Source: Sphingobium sp. EM0848
GTDB taxonomy: Bacteria; Pseudomonadota; Alphaproteobacteria; Sphingomonadales; Sphingomonadaceae
Direction of reading: 5' to 3'
Length of the DNA: 64,000 nt
Assembly: GCF_013375555.1 (NCBI RefSeq)
Contig: NZ_JABXWB010000001.1
Coordinates: 682,001-746,000, forward strand
Part shown: in pieces, positions 24,683 through 33,714 of the stretch
Numbering within the stretch: position 1 is the first letter of the stretch
How the letters are laid out: the number at the start of each line of letters is the position of its first letter
The notes under the pieces: generated by a model
Seen by the model: the letters and a program-made list of their open reading frames with translations, nothing else
Database searches by the model: none
Told to the model about the DNA's origin: nothing
Program-made: the position numbers and the translations under genes

Positions 24683-25954
24683 TTAGGTGGCGAAGCAGAG
24701 GGCCTCGACCATGCGTATGACGCGGGGCGTTGGAATATTTTGGGGTTCGCGGTTTGACGGGGAGTGTCGATTAATGTCTCCGACCCAGAGTTGGAGGCGG
24801 ACGGCAGTGATTGCGTCACTGAATGTAAGGCTGGTTTTTCGATACCAGGCTGCGGAGTAAGGGATGGTGGTGCTGGCAAGCAGGTCGCCGGCCCAGAGCG
24901 ACACGAGGCTGTAGAGTCCGAGGAGGATTGGGGTGGTTCGGGCTATAGCTTTGTCGGACCATTGACGCTGTGTCTCGACACCGAGATGGGCCCGGGTTTC
25001 AGCGAAGGTGACCTCGATCTGCCATCGGCGGACGAACAGGGCGATGATGTCGGCGGGTTGGAGTGTCACATCGGTGCTGAAGAAGGCTTGCGGTGCCCTC
25101 TTTCCGTCGGGGTCACGCACCAGTACCCATCGGACAGGCATTACGGGGGTGCCCGGCCTGTACCACAAGGCGGTGTCGGAGGTGATCTCGAGTTCCTTAC
25201 CCTCGACATGGCCATACCAGGCGGAGACGATGATCCTTGTCCAGATTGTCGCGGGGTTGGAGAGCAGGGTTTTCAGTTTTGGCAGTGCCGGGCCTTTTTG
25301 CGCGGGCCGGCCCATGGTGCGTGATGTTCGTTGCGCGGATGGTGCAAACAGGCTCGCATCCAACCGCAACCGGCTGATGAGTGTCGCGCGCCGCGTAATG
25401 GCATGGGCCAGTTCATGAACGGCGAAGCTGCTGTCGCCCACGAAGATGATCCGACGGCCTGGCAGCCAGCGACACAGCTGCAAGGCGCCCTGCCGAGCCC
25501 AGTCAGTCAGCAGCTTGTGCCGCCGGCCACGTTGAAGGTCGGATCGCTCCGAAGGGGCGAGCAGGGTCAGGACCGGTAAGGCCTTGATCAGGCTGGTCCA
25601 TGGCACCGGGGTGAGCACCATGAAGCTCAACCAACGCAGCCCGCTGGCTTTGACGAAATGGCCGTGACTGGAACGGACCGGGTCCCGGTATATACCCCGT
25701 GCAGCGATGCGGCGTCCCCATCGGCGCTCGATGGTGTCATCCATACCAATGACGATAGGGCCATCGGGCACGAGCCGATCGACGACAATGCCCAGTAATC
25801 GTCTGGCGACGGCACGGGGGCTCCAGCGGGCCCGACTGAGGATCTGATGATAGCTTGCAAAGTTGGCGGCTTCGGCCCGGCCAGTCATGCGCAAGCAGGA
25901 ACTGACGGTGCGCTTGCCCGGTGCCAGCAAGGCACCCATCACCAGGACGAGCAC
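24683..25954 (-). CDS. DDE transposase, IS701/DDE_5-like
   Basis: A 423-residue reading frame with the RNase-H-like transposase fold. Candidate DDE residues are in VIGMDDTIERRWGRR, IIFVGDSSFAVHELAH and RRWQIEVTFAETRAHLG. No stop interrupts the core. The only ordinary start in the frame is GTG 25954, yet the frame continues upstream for about 28 further residues with transposase-like sequence (PQILRQWLQPWRRFF) and no ATG, GTG or TTG. The original start may be lost, or a rare codon may be used. Terminal repeats were not resolved; faintly similar ends lie near 24675 and 26030. The insertion sits right after the acyl-CoA ligase gene. Confidence 0.7.
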   Translation of the reverse strand: MLVLVMGALLAPGKRTVSSCLRMTGRAEAANFASYHQILSRARWSPRAVARRLLGIVVDRLVPDGPIVIGMDDTIERRWGRRIAARGIYRDPVRSSHGHFVKASGLRWLSFMVLTPVPWTSLIKALPVLTLLAPSERSDLQRGRRHKLLTDWARQGALQLCRWLPGRRIIFVGDSSFAVHELAHAITRRATLISRLRLDASLFAPSAQRTSRTMGRPAQKGPALPKLKTLLSNPATIWTRIIVSAWYGHVEGKELEITSDTALWYRPGTPVMPVRWVLVRDPDGKRAPQAFFSTDVTLQPADIIALFVRRWQIEVTFAETRAHLGVETQRQWSDKAIARTTPILLGLYSLVSLWAGDLLASTTIPYSAAWYRKTSLTFSDAITAVRLQLWVGDINRHSPSNREPQNIPTPRVIRMVEALCFAT

Positions 25955-26091
25955 ATGCTCCCAGCTGGGCGCAGTGAAGAATCTACGCCATGGTTGCAGC
26001 CACTGTCGCAGTATCTGGGGGTGGATTCTAGATCGAAGTGCGAAATCCTAGGATTTATAGGGGTTTGATCCCCTTTCCAGGAAGGCACGCG

Positions 26092-27009
26092 ATGAACGGC
26101 TATCAGCATCTGGGTTTGGACGAGCGGCGCGATATTTATCGGTTGGTGGCGACCGGCCGGTCCGTGCGGGAGGTTGCAGCGACACTGCGCCGGCATCCAT
26201 CGACGATTTATCGCGAGCTTAAGCGCAACCGGTACCTGGATGAGCATCCGCTGTTTCGCGGCTATTTCCCGACGGTGGCACAGACCATGGCGAGTGGACG
26301 TCGCGTGCGTGGCGGCAAGATTGCGCGCAGGCCGGAACTTGCCACCTATATCGCCGATCGCTTGTCGGCCGCCTGGTCGCCCGAGCAGATCGCCGGCTAT
26401 CTTCGGCGTCATCGCGGTCTTCGGGAGACCGTCTGTCACGAAACCATCTACCAGTTCGTTTACGGGCCTGACGGTCGCAGCCAGGGATTATGGCGCTATC
26501 TGCCGGTCGCCCGTCGTTCTCGCCGACCGCGCTATGCGCGCAAGCCTCGGGGACTTCATATCCCGTTGGCCAACACGATCGGTGCGCGACCCGCAGAAAT
26601 CGCCGATCGCCGCAGCCGGTTCACGATCCTTGCCCGCAATCCGAGCCGCCACTCTGCCGGGGTCATGGCGGGCATCCAGCATCATTTGCACGGCATGCCC
26701 CCTTCCCTGCGACAGAGCATCACCTTCGATCGGGGAACGGAATTTGCCGCCTTTGCGACCTTGCAGGAGAAACTCGCCATGACGAGCTATTTCTGTCTGC
26801 CATCCGCCCCCTGGTAGAAAGGGAGCGTGGAAAACAGCAACGGACGGATACGGCGCTTCCTGCCGTCTGGAACGGACATCGCGCTGCTGTCGGACAAGGA
26901 GATCCAGGCCGTGGTTGATCGCCTCAACGGGACGCCTCGCAAATGCCTGGGCTACCGAACCCCACAGGAGGTTCTGGGAGAGCAAATAGCCCTTCTCAAG
27001 GCCGGATAG
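26092..27009 (+). pseudogene. IS30-family transposase, inactivated twice
   Basis: The N-terminus is intact (GYQHLGLDERRDIYRL, then the helix-turn-helix REVAATLRRHPSTIYRELKRN). Two lesions follow. First, ARPAEIADR is joined directly to RSRFTILARNP; the stretch of roughly 30 residues that normally intervenes, including the HWEGDL segment with the first catalytic aspartate, is missing without a frameshift. Second, TAG at 26815-26817 interrupts APW-stop-KGSVEN, where the family reads PWQKGSVEN, so a CAG to TAG change is likely. The remainder (NGTPRKCLGYRTPQEVL) continues in frame to 27009. The transposase cannot be active. Confidence 0.85.
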
Positions 27010-27016
27010 ATTTTGC

Positions 27017-27048
27017 CATCCAGGGTGGGGCTCGCCCCACCCTGGATG
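27017..27048. repeat. Perfect 14-bp inverted repeat after the IS30 remnant
   Basis: CATCCAGGGTGGGG and CCCCACCCTGGATG are separated by CTCG, eight bases after the transposase stop. It could be a terminator-like hairpin or belong to the element end. The following 190 bases, up to the HEPN gene, hold no credible gene; a 9-bp tandem repeat CGAACGGTC lies at 27140-27157. Confidence 0.6.
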
Positions 27049-27238
27049 AAATGTTACGCATCTCACGGATGTCGCGCTTCAAATCGAAACCGCCGGCATT
27101 CCGCAAACAGTCAGCTTGAAGCGGCCAACCCGCGCCAGTCGAACGGTCCGAACGGTCGCGTGAGACGGTGCCCGAGCTATTTCGCGAGAGGACTATTGGC
27201 AACTGGCTAGCCTATCAGATATGGGGGCCATTTCCTGA

Positions 27239-28168
27239 TTATTGGTGCGGTAAGTTCAAGCGGGAGCGCAAATCGGCTAATTTCTCCTGACAGAGTTCGT
27301 TTACGACGGTTCCAAGAAGCTCGACGCGTTCGGAGAGGTAAGCGAATTCCTCCTCGGTCATCTTGAACTGGTCAGAGTGTCGGGCTTTCACATAGGCATC
27401 CTTCAGTTTCAGAAATCGCGCTTCGACCTTTCGAACTTCTCTCGGCCAAACATCAATCAGGCGTGGCGAAATCCGTTCTGCCAACGAACGTAAGTATTTT
27501 AGATTATGACTATATGGTGTGTAAAAAGTGAAAACGAGAAGGACGGTGTAGTACAACTGTTCGCACGTCTGTTGGAGATTGTAGGCTGCATGGGCAAACT
27601 TGCCGCTTTCACGGCAAAACTGAAACACAATCTTTGATGAAATCGCAAGATCGAACCACTGGTCGAAATACTCTTGCGCCATGTCATAGGCTTGCTGTGG
27701 TGTTTTCGGCTTTGGCTTGTGCAACTCGCTATTGTCAGACTGGTAAAGTGCGATGCCATCCTTTGCGATGTCCATGAAGAAATAGCGGCCGTGCGCCAGG
27801 CCGTCGTTCACCTCCTGCAAGGTGTGCACGATGAAATTGACGGGTGCGCGCAGGCGATTCAGGATCATGAATTCCCGATCAATGCGCTCGGCAGCCTTAT
27901 CCCAATATTTGAGCCAATCCGTCAATTCCTTCTGATTGACGATGACGAGCAGGTCGAAATCCGATCGATAGCCTCTCTCGGTGTGAGGTTCATGTACCCA
28001 ACGGCCCGTGGCATATGAGCCGTAGAGAATTATCTTGAGTATGCGTCCCAGCTTGCGCGGGCCTGTGGGTTCTCCAAGCGCGTCCTCGAATTCCTCGAAC
28101 AGGATCTGAACAACGCGATCCAGTTCGCGGCGCTTGTTCGCGGGAAGGTGGTCCAGATCCGTTTTCAT
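27239..28168 (-). CDS. Nucleotidyltransferase-HEPN fusion protein
   Basis: A 309-residue two-domain protein. Residues about 1-150 are an MNT-type nucleotidyltransferase with GSYATGRW and the metal-binding acidic pair in SDFDLLVIV. Residues about 165-300 are a HEPN helical domain (RESGKFAHAAYNLQQTCEQLYY, then AYVKARHSDQF). MNT and HEPN usually occur as separate antitoxin and toxin, where the MNT partner adenylylates the HEPN RNase; a fusion is likely self-contained. The ATG at 28168 is the only good start. Location beside a RES toxin pair and next to a transfer operon suggests a maintenance or defence role, which is inference. Confidence 0.78.
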   Translation of the reverse strand: MKTDLDHLPANKRRELDRVVQILFEEFEDALGEPTGPRKLGRILKIILYGSYATGRWVHEPHTERGYRSDFDLLVIVNQKELTDWLKYWDKAAERIDREFMILNRLRAPVNFIVHTLQEVNDGLAHGRYFFMDIAKDGIALYQSDNSELHKPKPKTPQQAYDMAQEYFDQWFDLAISSKIVFQFCRESGKFAHAAYNLQQTCEQLYYTVLLVFTFYTPYSHNLKYLRSLAERISPRLIDVWPREVRKVEARFLKLKDAYVKARHSDQFKMTEEEFAYLSERVELLGTVVNELCQEKLADLRSRLNLPHQ

Positions 28169-28211
28169 ATGCCTATATCACTCAATTCGTTCAACCATGG
28201 CCTAATGATGC

Positions 28212-28772
28212 CTACGGCTCAACATAGATTTTCCCGAATTTTTCCGCCAACTTGGCGGCATCTGCCGGGGAGATGGGGAGCTTCATATTGGGGCTTTCTG
28301 CGATTGATGAGGCAGCCCGACCGAAAAGTGCTACGCAGCGCTGATTATAGAAGCGTGACGTGTAGAGAATGCCATCCGCGGGAGTGTTGTCATGGATTTG
28401 GGCACTCACTGCCCACGTCTTTGCATAAGCGTCACCATGCAGGTCCGTGAACGAAAGGCCGAGCTTGGAAACGCTGCCATCGATGAGCGGAAACAGCCTT
28501 AGAGCTTTAGTCACCAGCAATTCGCTTCGAACGCGCGCGTTCACGGCGGTAGAAAGCACAAATGCAATATGCGGCGACCGCACCAGTGTCTCCCCAAAGG
28601 CTGTTTCAAGCGCACGAGCCGCATAGAGGACTTTGAAGCTGCCGTCTGGTGCGTCAAATCGGCCTTGTGGGGTGGCACCGGTGGGTCCGAAAAAGACAGC
28701 GTCGTGAAACGGACGATGGATACGGTGGAGCGTCGCCCCAGCTGCGATGCGACGCAAAACGGTCACTGTCAT
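28212..28772 (-). CDS. RES-domain toxin
   Basis: A 186-residue RES-domain protein. The conserved arginine, glutamate and serine regions are visible in LHRIHRPFHDAVFF, GRFDAPDGSFKVLYAARALETAFGET and GILYTSRFYNQRCVALFG. Characterised RES toxins deplete NAD+ by phosphorolysis or hydrolysis. Its ATG lies six bases after the antitoxin stop, the usual antitoxin-first order. The protein is close to the length of known family members. Confidence 0.85.
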   Translation of the reverse strand: MTVTVLRRIAAGATLHRIHRPFHDAVFFGPTGATPQGRFDAPDGSFKVLYAARALETAFGETLVRSPHIAFVLSTAVNARVRSELLVTKALRLFPLIDGSVSKLGLSFTDLHGDAYAKTWAVSAQIHDNTPADGILYTSRFYNQRCVALFGRAASSIAESPNMKLPISPADAAKLAEKFGKIYVEP

Positions 28773-28778
28773 GAACGT

Positions 28779-29414
28779 TCAGTTTGCCCAGCCGGAAGCG
28801 AGCGCCACGAGCTGACGCAGCACCTCGGCATCGGGCTTCTGCGCAAGCAATTGGAGAAGCGTCCGTGGTTCGGCTTCAAATCCCTCCAGCGGGGTGGTCA
28901 GAAGCATCAACTGCTGCCATGGATCGGTATCATCGAACGCTTCGAGAATGCGCTTCAGATGGTTCACCGTCTCCCCATTGACGAACTGGGCGGCGGGATA
29001 GCGGATCTCCGAGCCATAAGGGACGCCCAAAACCTGCCGCCGCTGCCGTTGTTTCTCGATCGCAGCCGTCGAAACGCCGAGCATGGCGGCGACTTGCGCG
29101 CGATCATACATGCCGCCGGCACGGGTTGCCATTTCCTCTCGAAATTGAGCGGTCTTCTCCCGCGCAGCCTTGATGACTGCGATATCTGCGGGGGATTCTG
29201 GTGCTATGTCGCGTGGGGCTACCGTCAGCGCATGACGCAAATCACTTGAGCCGACAATATCGGCCAGCGTATCATCGCTTGCGGATTCAACGGCTTTTGC
29301 GATTGCGAGAGTCAGCTTTTCGAGGGCTTTTCGGCGCAGCGTATCACTGGCCGAGATAGCCTTGCCGCGACCTTCGCGGGTGCCAGAACCGGCAATTGGT
29401 GCAGGGCTTGCCAT
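28779..29414 (-). CDS. Xre/MbcA/ParS-type antitoxin
   Basis: A 211-residue protein with a helix-turn-helix near MYDRAQVAAMLGVSTAAIEKQRQRR and a C-terminal Xre/MbcA/ParS toxin-binding region (VNGETVNHLKRILEAFDDTDPWQQLMLLTTPLEGF). AAAGGA lies before ATG 29414, so this start is preferred to the more distal one at 29444. It is longer than minimal antitoxins because of an N-terminal extension of about 100 residues. It is expected to neutralise the RES toxin and repress the shared promoter in the 114 bases upstream. Confidence 0.8.
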   Translation of the reverse strand: MASPAPIAGSGTREGRGKAISASDTLRRKALEKLTLAIAKAVESASDDTLADIVGSSDLRHALTVAPRDIAPESPADIAVIKAAREKTAQFREEMATRAGGMYDRAQVAAMLGVSTAAIEKQRQRRQVLGVPYGSEIRYPAAQFVNGETVNHLKRILEAFDDTDPWQQLMLLTTPLEGFEAEPRTLLQLLAQKPDAEVLRQLVALASGWAN

Positions 29415-29528
29415 AAGCGTCCTTTCTGTCTCTATGTATATCATTCTGACAGATAGGACAAGGTGCGTGGCAATTCAGCGTGACTTGGACAGCGCTACAC
29501 GGTAAAGTCGTCCGGAAAGGAATAGTTC

Positions 29529-29969
29529 ATGGATCCGGCAGCTTACGACGATGCTGAGGTGTCACCTTCGACCCTGAAGCTGTCGCATCTGCTGTGGCGC
29601 CCTGGGTATGCGAAGGCGTGGTGGACCAGCGCGGCGGTCTTTTGGACTGCGGTGGCGTTTGTCCCTTGGGCGGCGAGGGCAACGGACGATGGCATCGGCT
29701 TTGCCCTTTCCCTTTTTCTCCATCCCTTCGCTCTGATTTGGTATTTGACGGGGCTGTATCTTTGGGGTTGGCGGCAGGGCCTAGCCTATCCATGGAATCC
29801 GAGCAGTGAGGGACGAGAGCTGTCAGCCGAGGAGTTGGCGGAAATCCATGCTGGAGAGAATTTTGGTTTCGATGAGCGCGTACCCATGTCTTACCTCTCC
29901 GATCCAACAGACATTCGATCACCAATGAATCCGGCTAATCCGGGTTGGATTGGAAGGCATCGTCGGTGA
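29529..29969 (+). CDS. Unknown two-helix membrane protein
   Basis: A 146-residue protein with a ribosome site (GGAAAGGA) before ATG 29529. Two hydrophobic stretches are visible: AWWTSAAVFWTAVAFVPWAA and IGFALSLFLHPFALIWYLTGL. The C-terminal third is hydrophilic. I do not recognise the family. It is the only plus-strand gene here, and its stop abuts the stop of traG with no base between. In F plasmid the exclusion protein gene traS also neighbours traG, so an exclusion role is possible but unsupported by similarity. Confidence 0.6.
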   Translation: MDPAAYDDAEVSPSTLKLSHLLWRPGYAKAWWTSAAVFWTAVAFVPWAARATDDGIGFALSLFLHPFALIWYLTGLYLWGWRQGLAYPWNPSSEGRELSAEELAEIHAGENFGFDERVPMSYLSDPTDIRSPMNPANPGWIGRHRR

Positions 29970-32900
29970 TTAGCGCTTTTTGTAATCTGAATCTCCGTCA
30001 TTTGGGCCGTGATCGAGATCGCCGCTGAACCTGCCGGTCTCAAGAATTTGGCGCTGCTCTGCGCTCGTGAGAGGAGCAAACCAGTCGCGCAAACCTCGGC
30101 CTGAGTCTGCCTGCTCAAGATATCGATTGCGAAGCCCGTCGCTTCCGAGGATCTGTTGACCAAGCTCATGGGTGAATGTTCGTGCGGGGTCGGCCGCTCC
30201 TGATGCAGCCCGCTCTGCTCGCGAAATCGCCTCGCGGACATCGTGATTCACAACATCGATGCTCGCGCCGGCGTCGCTTGTTGTTGTGCCATAATCACGA
30301 CTGCTCGCGCCAAGTCTGAAAGACGCTTTTCCGCTATGTGAGGTATTTATCCTTCCGCCGCCCGGCTTTCCTGACGTCTCGATCTGGGAGGCGTTCCCTC
30401 CAATTTCGCCTCCAACCTCGGTGCCTTGGGACACTTGATGCATTGCACTTCGGGAGATTGAACGACTCCAACCTGTCTGCGTCATCACCGCTTGCACGTC
30501 CCGCTGGAGCGTGTCCGCCACCTGCGGCTTCAACCGCCACTCGCCCTTCCGGTCCATCTCGAACCCTCCGCGCAGCCAGTTTGCCATCATCGCCTGACCC
30601 TCGGCGCCACCGCCCATGAAATGCTCGATGGTATCTGGGCCGGCCTGCTTGCCTGCCTCGAACCGAGTGCTGGTGTCGCTGCTGGCCGACTGGCTGAACG
30701 ATGTGCCGCTGGAAACCAACAGGTCATTATGAGCGAAGCTGAACCGCGCCCGGCCGCCATTCGCGACTGCGCCGAGCTGGCTCTCGTTGATGAGCCCAGC
30801 CTGCCACATCGCCGCCGCCGTCTGGGGCGTCAGGTTGAGACTGAGGTCACCATTCTGGTCCATCGCGATCTGGCGCTTGCTCATCTTGATGCCGTTCTCC
30901 GCGAGCAGTCCTTGCATGCGGGTCAAGCGTTCCTTGTCGACGATGGAGGTCATGCGGTCATTACGGGCACGATCGGCAATGCCCTCAGCGCCGCCTTCAG
31001 CCATGTCGACCTGATTGCCCGCTGTCCGGCTCAGCGCCTGGATGAAGCTGTCGAGGCGTGCGGCTTCACGCGTCGAACTGCCGACGGCCTGCGCCCCTTC
31101 CGCGAAACCGAAATTCTCGGACTGGCGGCGTTGCTCGCCGATGCGGGCGGCTGCGCGTGTGCCATCGGTCCCGACTTCGCGCTGGGCATCGAGCTTGCCG
31201 GACCGTTCCGCAAAGTCATAGCCTGCCGCCTCACGGGTGCGACCATAGACGCTTGTGCCCTCGCGGCCGGCCTCTGCGGTGACGCCGTCCGCTGTACCGA
31301 CCTGGACCGAGGCATTGTACCGCTCGAGCGCGGCAACGACCTGCGCCTCATTGCGTCCTGTTGCGCGGGAGAGTTGGGTGATGGCGGTACTCCGCGCCTC
31401 ACCGGACAGGGCGTTGATGAAGCCGATGCGCCTGGAGGTGGTGTCGAGCGAGAGGCCAAGCATGGAGGCTGCTTCCCGATGGCCCTGATTGCCGCCAGTC
31501 CGCCACGCCTGTTCTGTCGCGACATTGGCCCTCTCGATTCCAGCGACATTCTCGCCCGCATAGTCACGGCGGCCTTCCATCGCGCCGACCTGTACCTGCG
31601 CAGCGGTGAGGTCGTTGACCAGCATTTGCTGCTGATCAAAGGCATTGGCGATGAGCTTGCCGAAGGTCGGATCGGCCTGCGCCTCGCCGATCACCCCCGA
31701 GGCCTTGAGGCGCGCATCCTGGGGCGAATAGCCCGCCCGCTCGAAATGCCGCGTCGCCCCGTCGATCAACATGCCATAGGCGCGTGTGTCGCCGAAGGCC
31801 CGCCACTGGACAAGGTTCTGGGAGAAGGCCGCGAACGCCTTCTCGCCTGCCTGCCCATTCCCGAAATAGGTCGTGCCAAGGTCGCGCAGCGCATCCTTTT
31901 CCGCAAATTGATGGATCGCCGTGGTGGCGGCATTGGACTGCACTGCTCGCGCCACCTGTGGGTCGGAAAGGTCGCGACCGCCAAGCGCTGGTGCGAGCGC
32001 ACCGAGCTGGCGCGCGCCTTCGATGCCACCCAGCGCGAACGCGGTGCCCCCAGCCGCGCCAGGCCGTTCGCCAAGGATATGGCCAGCTTCGCCAAAAGTC
32101 CGGTTCGAACTGAAAGTCGACCGTTCCCCGAAATCCCCAAAGCTGGAAGCGCCGGCCGCCCGCGTCCGCGTGCCCATGGCGGATGCCTGGGCTTCGAGCG
32201 CGGACGCCTGGCCCTCCGTCGTCGCCATGGGCGCGGCGGCAGCCGTTGCTTGCCCAGCGATGCCGAGGGAGCCGGAGGTGAAGGCGGTGAACACATTGCC
32301 GCTGAACCGGAACACCGTGAATACGAACGCGCCAGCAAGGCCCGCTGCGGCCGTGCGATAGCTCCCGAATATGGCCAAGGCTTTCATCGCCGCCGACGGC
32401 GCGAGCAACCAGGCATTGGCGGCGACCGCATTGGATCGCAGTTCCGAGAGCGTCGCCATCGCTCGGCCCAAAGTGAGCTGGTAGATGCCCGCATCGATCA
32501 CTCCCCACAGCGCCACGAACACGAACATGCCAAGCGAGAAACTCGCGACCCGCAGGTTGATGGGGGTGAGAATGAATAGAAGCGCGATCGGCACCATGAA
32601 CAACATGATCCCGAACACCGTCGCCCGGATAGTCGGCATCCACTCATTGGCGACCGACATGGCGGAGAGGCCATTGGAAATCACGGCCCGGTTCGCCATC
32701 ACCCGCGCGGCGGTCGCCGGAGAATCTTCGAACAGGACATCGCCCACGCTATTGCCGAGCAGGATATGGCTCAGGAACGCCTGGGCGCTCAGCGGATGGC
32801 CGAGCATCATTTGGCCCATTTCCCCAAGCTGCTGGCGGCAGCGCGTCAGCCGCGCGGCGTTGGAGACGTCGAACCCGGTTCGCGCGCACACCTGGCGTGT

Positions 32901-33701
32901 ATAGTCTTCGAACAGATCGGGATCGGAGAGCCGGTCGGCAATATGCGTCCATGCCTCGGTGCAGCTCACTGTCGTTCCGCCCTTGTCCGACGCGGTGTAG
33001 ACCGTGGAAAATGTCGAAGGCCCGGCCATGGCGGCAAAGGCCGTCGGCAGGTCGGTCGCGGTACGGAAAAGCTGATCGTCATCCACGCCATAGGCCGGCG
33101 ATACCCGCGCGACGGGATAGCATTGACGGACATAATCCTTGATCGTCGCGTCAAGGAAGCTGTCAGTCATGGGGCCGCGTGGGCTGACAGCGTTCAGGAA
33201 CAGGTCGAAGCTGTGGCCGCCAGCGCCGAACTCGATCTTCGCGTCGGGATCGATGGTATTGTCATCGATCGTCTCAACGAGGGCGCGCTCCATCATGTTG
33301 GTAGCGCCCGCCACCAGGACGATGAGGTTCGGGACATCGCCCACGGGCTGATAGGCATTACGGACCCGGTCATACACATGGACCGTGCCGGTCGTGGCGA
33401 TGAGCCCTGTGAACAGGCCGATCCCGAACAGGATCTGGAACCCGAAGGCGACAATGCCCATGCTCGACCCACGGACGCTGGCGACGACGGCACCGAGCGC
33501 GATGCCGGCCGTCGCGATAATCAGCACCAGCGTCTCATAGCGCGGATCGCCAAAGATCATCGCCACCTGGCGGAAGGCATCCACGGTTTCGGCAAAGCCG
33601 TCATAGGTGTGGAAGCTCGCATCAATCGCGCGGGCGGGCGACGCGAGGGCGAGCATGGGGAGGGTAGTGAGGGCGGTCAGGAACCGAAGGGCGCGGCGCA
33701 T
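29970..33701 (-). CDS. traG: Conjugal transfer protein TraG (mating-pair stabilisation)
   Basis: A 1243-residue TraG-family inner-membrane protein, longer than the roughly 940 residues of F TraG. A signal-like N-terminus (MRRALRFLTALTTLPMLALASPARA) is followed by transmembrane segments near TLVLIIATAGIALGAVVA, FGFQILFGIGLFTGLIA and GIMLFMVPIALLFILTPINL. The long C-terminal half is hydrophilic and Ala/Gln/Arg-rich, as in TraG periplasmic domains. It takes part in F-pilus assembly and mating-pair stabilisation. ATG 33701 has AGGAGG nine bases upstream; the longer open frame overlaps traH. It is the last gene of the transfer operon in this window. Confidence 0.88.
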   Translation of the reverse strand: MRRALRFLTALTTLPMLALASPARAIDASFHTYDGFAETVDAFRQVAMIFGDPRYETLVLIIATAGIALGAVVASVRGSSMGIVAFGFQILFGIGLFTGLIATTGTVHVYDRVRNAYQPVGDVPNLIVLVAGATNMMERALVETIDDNTIDPDAKIEFGAGGHSFDLFLNAVSPRGPMTDSFLDATIKDYVRQCYPVARVSPAYGVDDDQLFRTATDLPTAFAAMAGPSTFSTVYTASDKGGTTVSCTEAWTHIADRLSDPDLFEDYTRQVCARTGFDVSNAARLTRCRQQLGEMGQMMLGHPLSAQAFLSHILLGNSVGDVLFEDSPATAARVMANRAVISNGLSAMSVANEWMPTIRATVFGIMLFMVPIALLFILTPINLRVASFSLGMFVFVALWGVIDAGIYQLTLGRAMATLSELRSNAVAANAWLLAPSAAMKALAIFGSYRTAAAGLAGAFVFTVFRFSGNVFTAFTSGSLGIAGQATAAAAPMATTEGQASALEAQASAMGTRTRAAGASSFGDFGERSTFSSNRTFGEAGHILGERPGAAGGTAFALGGIEGARQLGALAPALGGRDLSDPQVARAVQSNAATTAIHQFAEKDALRDLGTTYFGNGQAGEKAFAAFSQNLVQWRAFGDTRAYGMLIDGATRHFERAGYSPQDARLKASGVIGEAQADPTFGKLIANAFDQQQMLVNDLTAAQVQVGAMEGRRDYAGENVAGIERANVATEQAWRTGGNQGHREAASMLGLSLDTTSRRIGFINALSGEARSTAITQLSRATGRNEAQVVAALERYNASVQVGTADGVTAEAGREGTSVYGRTREAAGYDFAERSGKLDAQREVGTDGTRAAARIGEQRRQSENFGFAEGAQAVGSSTREAARLDSFIQALSRTAGNQVDMAEGGAEGIADRARNDRMTSIVDKERLTRMQGLLAENGIKMSKRQIAMDQNGDLSLNLTPQTAAAMWQAGLINESQLGAVANGGRARFSFAHNDLLVSSGTSFSQSASSDTSTRFEAGKQAGPDTIEHFMGGGAEGQAMMANWLRGGFEMDRKGEWRLKPQVADTLQRDVQAVMTQTGWSRSISRSAMHQVSQGTEVGGEIGGNASQIETSGKPGGGRINTSHSGKASFRLGASSRDYGTTTSDAGASIDVVNHDVREAISRAERAASGAADPARTFTHELGQQILGSDGLRNRYLEQADSGRGLRDWFAPLTSAEQRQILETGRFSGDLDHGPNDGDSDYKKR

Positions 33702-33714
33702 GGCGTGCAGCCTC

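Noticed and set aside
30492..32579. 695-codon plus-strand open frame
   Set aside because: It is antisense to traG and shows only shadow composition.
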